A DNA stretch of 64,000 nt from WHSP01 sp040905505 (GTDB lineage: Bacteria; Gemmatimonadota; Gemmatimonadetes; Longimicrobiales; Longimicrobiaceae), in the NCBI GenBank assembly GCA_040905505.1, contig JBBDRL010000084.1, positions 32,074-96,073 of the forward strand, in the 5' to 3' direction. Both the position numbers and the translations under genes were made by a program. Shown in pieces: positions 7,841 through 16,407 of the stretch. The notes beneath the pieces were generated by a model, which made no database searches, was not told where the DNA came from, and saw only the letters and a list, made by a program, of their open reading frames with translations. Position 1 is the first letter of the stretch. Each line of letters opens with the position of its first letter.

Positions 7841-10465
7841 TCAAAGATTTCGATTTTGCCGGAGTTCGTCAAGTCCCGCCGCGCTCGAGTCGGCCAGGAG
7901 CGCTTCGAACGCCTCCGCCGGCAGCGGCTCGGCGAAGAGATGTCCCTGCCCCATCCGGCACTTGAGATCACGCAGAAGGGCGAACTGCTCGGCGGTCTCC
8001 ACGCCTTCGGCGATCACGTCCACGCCGATACCACGTGCCAGCTCGATCAGGGTCTCGACGAGCCGAAGTGTCAGGCCGTCGTCCGCCATCCTGCCGATGA
8101 AGGAGCGGTCGATCTTCAGCGCGTCCAGGGGAAAGCGATGAAGGTAGCTGAGACTGGAATAGCCCGTCCCGAAATCGTCCACATGGAGCTTCACACCCAG
8201 GCGCTTCAGGTCTGCGAGCAGTACGACGGCGTCCTCCGCCCTGGCCATGACCGCGCTCTCCGTGATCTCCAGTTTCAGAGCGGACGCCTCGAGCCCGCTG
8301 TCGTCGAGCGCGGCGCGGACCTCCCCGACGAGGTCGACGTGCGCCAGCTGCTTGGCCGACAGATTGATGCTGATGCCGAGCCGACCGTAAGCGGTGAATC
8401 GACGGCGCCACCCGTGCGCCCGAAGACAAGCCTCTCGCAGCACCCATCGACCGAGTGGGGCGATCAGGCCCGCTTCCTCGGCGACCGAGACGAACTCGTC
8501 GGGCTGGAGGAGCCCGCGCGTCGGATGCTCCCAGCGGATCAGCGCCTCGGCGGCGACGATGCGGTTCTCGGCAAGGCAGAGGATGGGCTGGAAATGGAGC
8601 TTGAACTCCCCTCTCTCGATTCCCGTGCGGATGTCGTTTTCCAGCTGCAGCCTGGCGAGGGCATCGGCATGCATCATACGGTCGAAAATCTCGATTCTGG
8701 CGTGTCCTTCCGCCTTCGCACGGTACATCGCCAGGTCCGCATTCCGGAGCAGGAATTCGGGATCTTCGTATCCGATCGAGCTCAGCGCGATCCCGATGCT
8801 GGCCGATGTCACCACCTCGAAGCCGCTCAACTTGAGCGGGATCGAGAGCTCCCGCTGGATCCGCTCCGAGATCCGCGTCGCGTCGGCCGCCTCATGGACA
8901 TCGTCCAGGAGTATGGCGAACTCGTCGCCGCCGAGCCGCGCGACGGTATCCATGGGCCTGAGGCATGCCTGGAGCCGCTTCGCCACGATCCCGAGCAACT
9001 CGTCGCCGACATGGTGGCCGAGGGAATCGTTGATGACTTTGAAGCGGTCCAGGTCCAGGAAGAGCACGGCGAACAGCGCCTCCGGGTGCCGCTTGACTCG
9101 CAGCGCCGTGTGCCTGAGGCGCTCCATGAAGAGCATCCGATTCGGTAAGCCGGTAAGCGCGTCATGGAGCGCATCGTGCCGTAGCTTCTGCTCTATCACC
9201 CGCCGGTTCGTCACGTCGGTCGCGAAGAGATGGACGGTCCGGGCGCGATGATAGGGATGGTACGTCCACGCGAGCGTTCGGCCTCCAACCTCGACCTCGA
9301 TGTTGCCGTGCTCCTGGTTTCGCTCGAGACACGAGGTGACGAGAGCGGCGTGATCCTGGGGGAGCAGCGACCGGGGCCCGGGCAGACAGAGCAGCTCCAC
9401 CATTCGGGCCACCGCCTCGTTGTAGCGGATCGGTTCGCCGGAAGCCCCACATTCCAGGATCGGATTCGGGTTCTCTCGCGACAGCGCGGCCAGGCGAAGG
9501 TTCTCCTCCTCCGCCTCCTTTCTCGCGGTCACGTCCTGGAGCAGCGCCAGCGTACCGATGGCCGGCTCATTCGACGCCTGGAAGGGTACCGCGTTCACCT
9601 CGATCCAGACCTGACGTCCATCCCTATGTGGGCGCCTCACCTGATAGCGACCGGGCAGACCGCCTACCCTCGCGCTGTCGCGTACGGCCTGCCGTCGATC
9701 CGCGGGAAGCAGCACTTCCCCCGCATTCCGTCCGATCAGTTCCTCCGGGTCGCGGCCGCTCATCTCGCAGACGGGCGAGTTCACGTATGTGATCACGTCC
9801 CGATGATCGGTGATGACAATGCCTTCGCCCAGACTCTCCGCCACCTTCCGGAACCGCTCCTCGCTCTCCTGGAGCGCGGTCCGCGCATGACGCATGGCGG
9901 TGATGTCACGAGCAACCGCCTGTACACCGCTGATCCCCTCGTCCGCTCGCAGGAGCTTGACGTTCTGCCCGATCCACACCTCTCGACGGTCCTTGGTGAC
10001 GACGGGGAACTCGAAGTAGCTGATCTCCGTGGCGCTCTCGATCTGCGCGAGATACAACGCCACCATCCGGTCCCGGAAGTCCGGACGCACCAGGTCGGTG
10101 AAGTGCATGCCGGTCAGCTCATCGCGGGGATAGCCGGTGATATGCACGGCGGCGGGGTTGGCGTAGGTGAAGCACCCTTCCGGATCTGCCCGGTAGAGGA
10201 TGTCTCCCGCGCTCTCGACGAGTTCCTCGTAGAGCGCTTCGCTGCTCTTCACCCTGCCGGCGAGTCGCTCGATCTCCTGCTGGTCTGCCTGGTGGCAGGC
10301 CGCCGCTTCACGCGCTACGGCCGCTGCCCGACCCGGGATCGCGTCGAGCAGTCGCACGCAGAGATTCGCGATCGCGGCGAGATCCACACCCGCGCTCGCT
10401 GCTCCGTGGGTTGGAGGCACCGTCACCGCGCTGGACTGACCAGCCCGGTCAAGCTTCGGGGTCAT
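7841..10465 (-). CDS. PAS-PAS-(PAS)-GGDEF-EAL c-di-GMP cyclase/phosphodiesterase
   Basis: An 874-residue bifunctional cyclic-di-GMP enzyme without membrane segments. Two clear PAS sensor domains (about 75-190 and 200-315), a third weaker PAS-like region (about 325-415), a GGDEF domain with an intact RLGGDEF signature (near residue 510) and an EAL domain (about 605-860) follow in order. EAL metal and catalytic motifs are present: AEALIRW, DDFGTGYSS, KIDRSFI and IAEGVET, so both activities are possible. The protein ends with the usual QGHLFAEPLP. It probably tunes c-di-GMP in response to a signal bound by the PAS domains. It is monocistronic, with a strong terminator downstream. Confidence 0.95.
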   Translation of the reverse strand: MTPKLDRAGQSSAVTVPPTHGAASAGVDLAAIANLCVRLLDAIPGRAAAVAREAAACHQADQQEIERLAGRVKSSEALYEELVESAGDILYRADPEGCFTYANPAAVHITGYPRDELTGMHFTDLVRPDFRDRMVALYLAQIESATEISYFEFPVVTKDRREVWIGQNVKLLRADEGISGVQAVARDITAMRHARTALQESEERFRKVAESLGEGIVITDHRDVITYVNSPVCEMSGRDPEELIGRNAGEVLLPADRRQAVRDSARVGGLPGRYQVRRPHRDGRQVWIEVNAVPFQASNEPAIGTLALLQDVTARKEAEEENLRLAALSRENPNPILECGASGEPIRYNEAVARMVELLCLPGPRSLLPQDHAALVTSCLERNQEHGNIEVEVGGRTLAWTYHPYHRARTVHLFATDVTNRRVIEQKLRHDALHDALTGLPNRMLFMERLRHTALRVKRHPEALFAVLFLDLDRFKVINDSLGHHVGDELLGIVAKRLQACLRPMDTVARLGGDEFAILLDDVHEAADATRISERIQRELSIPLKLSGFEVVTSASIGIALSSIGYEDPEFLLRNADLAMYRAKAEGHARIEIFDRMMHADALARLQLENDIRTGIERGEFKLHFQPILCLAENRIVAAEALIRWEHPTRGLLQPDEFVSVAEEAGLIAPLGRWVLREACLRAHGWRRRFTAYGRLGISINLSAKQLAHVDLVGEVRAALDDSGLEASALKLEITESAVMARAEDAVVLLADLKRLGVKLHVDDFGTGYSSLSYLHRFPLDALKIDRSFIGRMADDGLTLRLVETLIELARGIGVDVIAEGVETAEQFALLRDLKCRMGQGHLFAEPLPAEAFEALLADSSAAGLDELRQNRNL

Positions 10466-10745
10466 CGGCTCTCTGCGGACCTCGCGGAATGATGGGCTCG
10501 CCGCGGCCGGATGCGGCGAGGTGGCGTGTCGCTGTCATACAGGGAAGTATCGCCCGCGGATCACCGGAAGATGAGAAGCGGCTTGCAAGCTATACGAACC
10601 GCTCCCGATTGAGCAGCCCGCCGGGTCCGGTTCATGCAAGGGTGCCCCGGCATCTTGCCGGTTCGATGATCCCCTCCTGGAACTTTGAACCGACTACGCG
10701 GGTTCATCCCCCTAACGATAACACTCTCCCTCGAGGTGACTGAGC

Positions 10746-11297
10746 ATGAATAGAGGACTCGTAGTCGTGATTCCAGTAATGATCGCTGCTCTCGCTGGCG
10801 TTTCCACCGCCGAGGCTCAACTGCGGCCATGGCAAATATCCATCGCCGGGGGGCCCAGCTTCGCCACGGGCGAATTCTCGGATCAGGCCGGCACCGGGTA
10901 CAACGTGCAGGGGTCTGTCGGGTTCAGCCTCCCCCTCCTTCCGTTCGGGGTGCGGGGAGATCTCTTCTGGCAGGAGCTGCCGGACGAGGAGGACGGGTGG
11001 TTCCGTCAGATCGGCGGACTGCTCAATGCCGTATTCGAGGTGCCGCTGGTCATCGTTCAGCCCTACGGCCTCGTCGGTGGTGGCGTTCTCCGCACCGACA
11101 CCCCCGACGTCGACCACACGGGGCACGTGCACACCGGCGAGAGTGAGACGACGGTCGGGCTCAATGCGGGCCTGGGCATCGAATTCCCCTTCGCCGGCCT
11201 CGGCGGCTTCGTCGAAGCGCGCTACCTGAACCTCGTCGGTGGCGGAGACGCGACGCACTTTCAGTCCATACCGGTTACGATCGGAATCCGCTTCTGA
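10746..11297 (+). CDS. Outer-membrane beta-barrel protein, OmpA-barrel/OprF-like size
   Basis: A 183-residue protein with a cleavable signal peptide (ending STAEA|Q) and alternating hydrophobic strands (WQISIAGGPSFATGEF, VQGSVGFSLPLLPFGVRGDLF, VTIGIRF) ending in Phe, as expected for a small 8-stranded barrel. A His-rich loop (DVDHTGHVHTGESET) may bind metal. RBS GAGGTGA before ATG. It is divergent from the c-di-GMP gene with 280 bp between. Function unknown. Confidence 0.85.
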   Translation: MNRGLVVVIPVMIAALAGVSTAEAQLRPWQISIAGGPSFATGEFSDQAGTGYNVQGSVGFSLPLLPFGVRGDLFWQELPDEEDGWFRQIGGLLNAVFEVPLVIVQPYGLVGGGVLRTDTPDVDHTGHVHTGESETTVGLNAGLGIEFPFAGLGGFVEARYLNLVGGGDATHFQSIPVTIGIRF

Positions 11298-11328
11298 CCC
11301 GCGCGTCGGCTCGGATCGAGCCGGGGGA

Positions 11329-11356
11329 GATGCCGCGCAACTGCGGCATCTTTCCG
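11329..11356 (+). terminator. Likely terminator after the beta-barrel gene
   Basis: GATGCCGC and GCGGCATC (11329-11336 and 11343-11350) form an 8-bp stem followed by a short, broken T run (TTTCCG). It lies 32 bp after the stop codon at 11297. Confidence 0.55.
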
Positions 11357-11432
11357 TTAACTGGGGGGTACGCTTGCCTCGCGACGGCATCTCGGGTATC
11401 CATCAACAGAATTTCGCGTTGATTTCACTCTG

Positions 11433-11954
11433 GTGACCTCTCCAGTGAAGGCTCCGAGCCACGTTCCAGTTCTGCTTCTCGCATCGGCTATCCTCGTGAG
11501 CGCCGGATGCGATCGCGATGAAGCAACGCCACCGGCGATCGACTTCGCCGTGCAGTTCGACTCCGGCACCGTGCTCCTCCAGACCGAGACCGACACCCTC
11601 ACGCTCGGGGTGGAGGTCGCCGAGACAGAGCAGCAGCGTGCAAGGGGCTTGATGGAGCGGGAAACGCTCGCCGCCGATTCAGGTATGATCTTCCTGTTCC
11701 AGCAGGAGCAGCCGCCCGAGGAAGCTTTCTGGATGTACCGGACACTGATTCCGCTCAGCATCGCGTTCATCGGGTCCGACGGGCGGATCGGCAGCATCGT
11801 GGAGATGGTGCCCTGCGAGCACGATGTCTACTGGCAGTACTGCCCGAACTACGCGGCCGGCGTACCGTTCCAATCCGCCCTCGAGGTCAACCGCGGCTAT
11901 TTCCCGCGACACGGCATCTCGGTAGGTGACCGGGTGATTCTCGAGCGGGAGTAA
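11433..11954 (+). CDS. DUF192 family lipoprotein
   Basis: A 173-residue lipoprotein (lipobox SAGC) with a DUF192 domain: LEVAETEQQRARGLMERETL, then GMIFLFQQEQPPEEAFWMYRTLIPLSIAFI (split here by context), an EMVPC segment, and a C-terminal VNRGYFPRHGISVGDRV. DUF192 proteins are secreted or exported proteins of unknown role. The start is a GTG without an obvious RBS; no better start is near. Neighbours are envelope genes. Confidence 0.88.
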   Translation: MTSPVKAPSHVPVLLLASAILVSAGCDRDEATPPAIDFAVQFDSGTVLLQTETDTLTLGVEVAETEQQRARGLMERETLAADSGMIFLFQQEQPPEEAFWMYRTLIPLSIAFIGSDGRIGSIVEMVPCEHDVYWQYCPNYAAGVPFQSALEVNRGYFPRHGISVGDRVILERE

Positions 11955-12159
11955 CGCTGATGGCGCTACGCTACAGGGCCCGCGGTGGGGCGACTCAGCC
12001 GACGCGGGACAGATTGTTGACCGCGTTCGTGCAGCGACCTACGTTTTTCGCCGGCGTCCGACGGGCGCCCTCCTGCTGTTCGACGATCGCCTGATCATGA
12101 CGCCTCGAACTCTCTGGCATTGCGATCAGGCCACGGATATATCCCCACCCGGAGGCTCC

Positions 12160-14262
12160 ATGAACATCGTTTCGTCCAAGCGACTCGTACTCAGTCTCTT
12201 CCTGTCGGCGACCCTCGCCGCACCGTCGGCGGCCCAGACGGTGCCGGGCGACACGGCGGATGTCGTCCCGCTGCAGCCTGTGGTCGTAAACGTCCTGCGC
12301 ACGCCTTTTCCCGTCACCCAGGCGCCTTTCGCACTAGGCGTCAAGACCGAGGACGAGGTCCAGCGCGCGCGGCCCGGTCTGGGGCTCGACGAGGCGCTCG
12401 GCGGAATCCCCGGCGTGCAGGTCGACAACCGTTACAACTTCGCCGTGGGTGATCGGGTCTCCATTCGTGGCTTCGGTGCCCGCACACCGTTCGGCGTGCG
12501 AGGTGTGACGGTTCTGGTCGACGGGATCCCCGCGACCCTTCCCGACGGCACGACGAATCTCAACCACGTCGACCTCGGATATCTTCGGCGTGTGGAGGTG
12601 GTGCGTGGCCCATCCTCGTCGCTGTACGGGAACGCGGCCGGCGGGGTCATCCAGTTTGAATCGGAAGCGCCGCCTCCCGTCCCGATCTCGCAGGAAGTCG
12701 GAGTCACGGGCGGGTCCGATGGACTCCTTCGCTTTCACAGCACGACCGGAGGCCAATCGGGCGGAGCCAACTACCTCCTGAACGTCACTCGTCTGACGTA
12801 CGAGGGATATCGGGAGTTCCAGGACGCGAACAATCTCCAGATCAACGGCTCGCTCGGCGGCGAGGTCGCAGGCGGCGACCTCCGGCTCGTGGGTAGCTTC
12901 GTGGACTACGAGGCGAACAACCCGGGCTCGCTCACGGCTGCAGCGCTAGCGGAGGACCCGACTCAGGCCGCGTTCATCAACGTCGCGCATCAGACGGGAG
13001 AAGACGGTCGCCAGGCGCAGCTCGGCGCCTCCTGGAACCTCCCGATGGGTCAGGGAGAGCTCCGGTTCGCCGGGTACGGCCTGACCCGGGAGATCGACAA
13101 TCCGATCCCCGGCAACGTCATCGACATCGAGCGCATCGGTGGTGGCCTGAGCGCCCTCTACAGCTCGGCCGAGATGCCGTCGATCGCCAACGCTCGTTTC
13201 TCTCTCGGCGCCGAGGCCGACGTGCAGAACGACGACCGGCAGAACTTCGATATCTCCTTCGGAAGCAACGAGGTCTCGACCTCCCCGTCAGTCGCGCAGG
13301 ACGAGCAGATCGTGGGAGGGGCCGTCTTTACCCAGTTGACCGCTCAGCCCGCGGATCGCCTCACCGCGCTCGCGGGGCTCCGCTACGACGTCACCCGCTT
13401 CGAGGCGGACGACCGTCTCATCAGCGCGACGAATCCCGACGACTCCGGCTCTCGAACGATGAGCGCCTTCAGCCCGTCGGTCGGCCTGACCTATGAGATC
13501 GCCGAGGCCTTGTCGCTGTACACGAATGTATCGACCTCCTTCGAGACGCCGACCGCGACGGAGCTGGCGAACCAGCCGAGCGGCGCCGGTGGCTTCAATC
13601 CCGAGCTCGAGCCGCAGCGTACCGTCTCCTATGAGGCAGGCATGAAGGGTCTGCTTCCGGGTACGGCCACCTATCAGTTCGCCGTTTACCGCGCGAACAT
13701 CGACGATGCGCTGATCCCCTTTACTCCCGCGAATCAGCGCGTGTACTTCCGCAACGCGGGCTCGGCGGTTCATCAGGGTCTGGAGGCTGGTCTGACGCTC
13801 GCCCTCTTCGAAGGCATGAGAGCGAACGTCGCCTATACCTACATCGACGCCAGCTTCGACGAGTACGTGGTTGAAACGTTCGAGGACGGGGAGCTCGTGG
13901 TCGACGACTACAGTGACAACCAGATCCCCGGCGTGGCTCCGCACCGGATCGACGGATCCCTCATGTACACGTCGCCTCTCGGCGCGTATGCCACCGTCGA
14001 GGCGCGCTATTCCGATGAGGTGCCGGTCAACGATTCGAACTCGGCGCACGCGGACGCCTATACTCTCCTCGATCTGCGAACCGGGCTGGAAGCTGTCGGA
14101 ATCGGTAACTTCGTGGTCGAGCCGTTCGTAGGCGTCACCAACCTCCTGGACGAGGTGTACGTCACGTCCCCGAGTCTGAACCATGTGGCCGGCCGCTACT
14201 ACGAGCCAGGTCCCGGCAGGGCGTTCTATGCGGGCGCGCAGATCAGGGTGGACGTCGACTAA
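12160..14262 (+). CDS. TonB-dependent outer-membrane receptor
   Basis: A 700-residue receptor with signal peptide (APSAAQ), an N-terminal plug (about 40-170; GIPGVQVDNRYNF, RRVEVVRGPSSSLYGNAAGGVI) and a 22-strand-type barrel. I place the start at the ATG at 12160, which has a GGAGG site and precedes the signal peptide; the frame is open to 12097. Receptors of this build import siderophores, vitamins or metal complexes with energy from TonB-ExbBD; none of those partners lies in the window and the substrate is unknown. The C-terminus (QIRVDVD) lacks the usual terminal aromatic residue. Confidence 0.94.
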   Translation: MNIVSSKRLVLSLFLSATLAAPSAAQTVPGDTADVVPLQPVVVNVLRTPFPVTQAPFALGVKTEDEVQRARPGLGLDEALGGIPGVQVDNRYNFAVGDRVSIRGFGARTPFGVRGVTVLVDGIPATLPDGTTNLNHVDLGYLRRVEVVRGPSSSLYGNAAGGVIQFESEAPPPVPISQEVGVTGGSDGLLRFHSTTGGQSGGANYLLNVTRLTYEGYREFQDANNLQINGSLGGEVAGGDLRLVGSFVDYEANNPGSLTAAALAEDPTQAAFINVAHQTGEDGRQAQLGASWNLPMGQGELRFAGYGLTREIDNPIPGNVIDIERIGGGLSALYSSAEMPSIANARFSLGAEADVQNDDRQNFDISFGSNEVSTSPSVAQDEQIVGGAVFTQLTAQPADRLTALAGLRYDVTRFEADDRLISATNPDDSGSRTMSAFSPSVGLTYEIAEALSLYTNVSTSFETPTATELANQPSGAGGFNPELEPQRTVSYEAGMKGLLPGTATYQFAVYRANIDDALIPFTPANQRVYFRNAGSAVHQGLEAGLTLALFEGMRANVAYTYIDASFDEYVVETFEDGELVVDDYSDNQIPGVAPHRIDGSLMYTSPLGAYATVEARYSDEVPVNDSNSAHADAYTLLDLRTGLEAVGIGNFVVEPFVGVTNLLDEVYVTSPSLNHVAGRYYEPGPGRAFYAGAQIRVDVD

Positions 14263-14290
14263 CCGGGAAACGGTCGGACGGGCGATCGAC

Positions 14291-14328
14291 GAAGCAGGCC
14301 GGCACTCCGAAGAATGCCGGCCTGCTTC
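14291..14328 (+). terminator. Bidirectional-looking hairpin terminator after the TonB receptor gene
   Basis: A perfect 14-bp inverted repeat (14291-14304 and 14315-14328) with a 10-base loop lies 28 bp after the receptor stop. The T run after it is weak, so it may end transcription from both sides only partly. Confidence 0.6.
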
Positions 14329-14410
14329 GTGTTCGATCGTGAGCCGAAGGCCTCCAGCCTGACGGCCTCTCTAGCCGCGCTCCGGAGCTATGGGTGGACT
14401 GATCGAGGAT

Positions 14411-14647
14411 TCAGTCCTCCATCGCAACGGCGCGCTCGGCGGCATCGAAGCCCATCTTCGAGTGCGTGCCGTCACAAAATGGCTTCGTAACGGACCCACC
14501 GCACCGACAGAGGGACACCGTCTTTCGGCCGCTGATGTCGTACTCGTTGCCATCGACATCGACCACTTTCACGGGACCTGCGACCCGATACGGACCATTC
14601 TCCCTCACCGTAATCACCACTTCGTTCCCACCTGTTGGATCCGCCAT
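14411..14647 (-). CDS. CDGSH iron-sulfur domain protein (mitoNEET-like)
   Basis: A 78-residue protein with the complete CDGSH signature: C47-R-C49-G-G-S...K-P-F-C58-D-G-T-H62. Three Cys and one His bind a redox-active, pH-labile [2Fe-2S] cluster. The N-terminal half (VVITVRENGPYRVAGPVKVVD) is the small beta part found in bacterial single-CDGSH proteins. RBS AGAGGA is at good spacing. Probable role in iron-sulfur or redox homeostasis; no partner gene is adjacent. Confidence 0.93.
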   Translation of the reverse strand: MADPTGGNEVVITVRENGPYRVAGPVKVVDVDGNEYDISGRKTVSLCRCGGSVTKPFCDGTHSKMGFDAAERAVAMED

Positions 14648-14751
14648 TGTCTATCCTCTCGCGTTAGGGTTATCGTCGCCCGGAGATCCCCACGGCAACT
14701 TCCACTCCGACGCCGACCAGCGCGGTATGCGCCCGGAAGAAGAATCCGACG

Positions 14752-15084
14752 ATGTTGAACGACGACCGGCCGTTCGCGCAACGGGTCACCCGTCTGGTTC
14801 GCGGCATCCCGTATGGGAAGGTCGCGTCCTACGGCGATGTGGCGATGCTGGCGGGGTCTCCCCGCGCCGCGCGAGGCGTCGGCGCCGTCCTGAGCGCGCT
14901 CCCCGAGGAGAGCGACGTGCCGTGGTGGCGCGTGGTGAACGGAACGGGTCGGATCTCCATACGCAACATCGGCGGGCGCATGCAGCGAATGCTTCTCGAA
15001 CAGGAGGGGATTCGGTTCACGAGCGGAGAACGGATCGATCTCACCCTGTACCGGTGGCGACCTCGAACAGACATGGAGAGCTGA
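14752..15084 (+). CDS. Alkyltransferase-like (ATL) protein, MGMT family without active-site Cys
   Basis: A 110-residue protein made only of the MGMT DNA-binding domain. The alkyl-acceptor motif PCHR is replaced by PWWR (VPWWRVVNGTG), the mark of ATL proteins, which bind O6-alkylguanine and hand the lesion to nucleotide excision repair instead of removing it directly. The conserved start (RVTRLVRGIPYGKVASYGDVA) and the arginine-finger region (SPRAARGVGAVL) are present. Standalone gene, divergent from the CDGSH gene. Confidence 0.9.
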   Translation: MLNDDRPFAQRVTRLVRGIPYGKVASYGDVAMLAGSPRAARGVGAVLSALPEESDVPWWRVVNGTGRISIRNIGGRMQRMLLEQEGIRFTSGERIDLTLYRWRPRTDMES

Positions 15085-15132
15085 AAGGGCGGAGCCCGAC
15101 GGGATCAGGAGGGGTACAGGCCGTTGAGGGGA

Positions 15133-15945
15133 CTAGCCCACGTCCGGAAACAGCGGTCCCTCAGGAAGCCGGAGGCGCACGATGATGCGCTCGCCGAAGC
15201 GCTGCTCACTGAACTCTTCCGTCACACCCTCGGCGACGAACGGCGCATAGCCGATCTGTCGCACGCGATCCTGCGTCAGCGCCTCGAGATCGACGATACC
15301 GGCGAGGATGTCGTTTGCCCGGTCTGGCGGACCCTGCTGCATCGCCGAGAGAACGTCGGAAGCGCCTACGGGCAGGTTCGTGTACTCCAGCAGCCAGCGG
15401 GGGTCCTCGTGACACAGGCTCATGGCTAGGCGATCCATCGCGATGCGGAGCGCTTCCTCGTCATTCAGGACGACGTAGCGTTCGCTCCCGCGATCGAAAA
15501 CCACTTCCCCATTCACGCCGACCCCCGCGAAAACCACGGAGCCGTTGCGCTCCTCCAGGAACAACTCCAGCGCCTCCTTGTGTTCCTGTATCTGAAGGAT
15601 GTACGTCGCCAGCCCTTCTGCCGCGCCGGAGAGGAACGCCTGAACACGTGGGTCCCTGTAGATGCTGCCATCACGCGTGCTGGCGTCCCAGGTGATGACA
15701 TCCGCCTGAACCAGCGCGCCGTCTCGCTCGGCGCGCTCGATCACGTAATCGAGATAGCCGTCCGGCCCGATCGTCGACGTTCCACCTACCTGACCGGCCT
15801 CCGAGAGCGCATCCGCCGTGTCGAGCACGAGCTGCCACGCGGCCTCCCGCGCCACCCCGATCGAGTCGGCGAGCTGGCGATGGGTCAGAGACTCGAGTGG
15901 AGCAACCAGCAGCCGAAGGTTGTCCTTGTCACACAGCACGCACAT
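15133..15945 (-). CDS. Hypothetical protein with N-terminal CVLC
   Basis: A 270-residue soluble protein starting MCVLCDKDNLRLLV, with GGGAGGAGAGGG ribosome site. The middle (GSIYRDPRVQAFLSGAAEGLATYILQ) and the part from NGSVVFAGVGVNGEVVF look like a folded alpha/beta protein. The CxxC directly after the start might bind metal. I recognise no family. It stands alone, convergent with the ATL gene. Confidence 0.72.
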   Translation of the reverse strand: MCVLCDKDNLRLLVAPLESLTHRQLADSIGVAREAAWQLVLDTADALSEAGQVGGTSTIGPDGYLDYVIERAERDGALVQADVITWDASTRDGSIYRDPRVQAFLSGAAEGLATYILQIQEHKEALELFLEERNGSVVFAGVGVNGEVVFDRGSERYVVLNDEEALRIAMDRLAMSLCHEDPRWLLEYTNLPVGASDVLSAMQQGPPDRANDILAGIVDLEALTQDRVRQIGYAPFVAEGVTEEFSEQRFGERIIVRLRLPEGPLFPDVG

Positions 15946-16040
15946 GCCCTCTCCTCCCCGCGATCATGGTTCCGAATCGCCAGCGGCGATGCCAGCGACT
16001 CCCGAAGCCGTTCTGTACCCCGGATCCGGAAGTTTGATCA

Positions 16041-16062
16041 GGGGTCAGGGGTCAGGAGGTCA
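16041..16062 (+). repeat. Heptanucleotide tandem repeat, unit GGGGTCA (left arm of element A)
   Basis: Two exact GGGGTCA units (16041-16047, 16048-16054) and a variant GGAGGTCA (16055-16062). The same 7-mer appears in inverted orientation at 16266-16279 on the other side of the assembly gap, so the two series look like arms of one inverted element. Confidence 0.8.
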
Positions 16063-16115
16063 GGACGTATCGCTCCCGGCCAGAGAGGGGAAGTCTACGA
16101 CTGCTACCCCCGACC
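16061..16115 (+). repeat. 55-bp direct repeat, copy left of the assembly gap
   Basis: Identical over all 55 bases to 16216-16270. Ends exactly at the first N. Exact 55-base identity at both contig ends is what a de Bruijn assembler with k=55 produces when two contigs overlap but are not merged. Confidence 0.95.
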
Positions 16116-16215
16116 NNNNNNNNNNNNNNNNNNNNNNNNNNNNNNNNNNNNNNNNNNNNNNNNNNNNNNNNNNNNNNNNNNNNNNNNNNNNNNNNNNNNN
16201 NNNNNNNNNNNNNNN
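16116..16215. other. Assembly gap of 100 N
   Basis: Exactly 100 N, a conventional placeholder length, so the true distance is unknown and may be negative (the flanks overlap by 55 bp). Reading frames crossing it are not genes. Confidence 0.99.
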
Positions 16216-16270
16216 CAGGACGTATCGCTCCCGGCCAGAGAGGGGAAGTCTACGACTGCTACCCCCGACC
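16216..16270 (+). repeat. 55-bp direct repeat, copy right of the assembly gap
   Basis: Identical to 16061-16115. It starts directly after the last N and runs on into the inverted heptad arm (16266-16279) just before the promoter of the tyrosine operon. Confidence 0.95.
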
Positions 16271-16279
16271 CCTGACCCC
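16266..16279 (-). repeat. Inverted heptad arm (units CGACCCC, TGACCCC)
   Basis: Read on the minus strand these are GGGGTCA and GGGGTCG, matching the plus-strand units at 16041-16062. If the 55-bp overlap is collapsed, the two series become the arms of a single hairpin-type element of about 84 bp around a roughly 47-bp core. Confidence 0.75.
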
Positions 16280-16287
16280 TCTTATCC

Positions 16288-16316
16288 TTGACACCCACTC
16301 GAGCCGCTCCTACTCT
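16288..16316 (+). promoter_or_regulatory. Sigma70-type promoter of the tyrosine operon
   Basis: Perfect -35 TTGACA (16288-16293), 17-bp spacer, -10 TACTCT (16311-16316). The expected transcription start falls within a base or two of the leader ATG at 16324, so the leader peptide would be read from a leaderless mRNA; no Shine-Dalgarno precedes it. Confidence 0.7.
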
Positions 16317-16323
16317 ACCGATC

Positions 16324-16407
16324 ATGGTGCCGACTCGTAGCTCTGCCGCCTATCGCCCGTACGCGTCTCTTTCCAGGGGCCGCCGTCGCAGGCGCGTGCG
16401 CTACTAG
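16324..16407 (+). CDS. Putative tyrosine leader peptide of the aroQ-tyrA attenuator
   Basis: A 27-codon frame (ATG 16324, TAG 16405-16407): MVPTRSSAAYRPYASLSRG followed by an Arg-rich end VRY. Tyr codons are at positions 10, 13 and 27. Codons 18-20 contain GGGCCGCC (16377-16384), which can pair with GGCGGCCC (16432-16439), the 5' arm of the terminator downstream. A ribosome waiting for Tyr-tRNA at codons 10 or 13 would leave that segment free; a moving ribosome would cover it. The operon behind makes tyrosine, which fits. There is no RBS, but the promoter predicts translation from the 5' end of the mRNA. Confidence 0.6.
   Translation: MVPTRSSAAYRPYASLSRGRRRRRVRY

Noticed and set aside
10466..10745. 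Possible c-di-GMP riboswitch between the GGDEF-EAL gene and the beta-barrel gene
   Set aside because: I looked for the GEMM core and tetraloop pattern and did not find it; only short hairpins such as CCGGCA-TCT-TGCCGG (10647-10661) are present.
15580..16325. Frames running across the N gap on both strands
   Set aside because: They are translations of N runs and of the repeated 55-mer; not genes.
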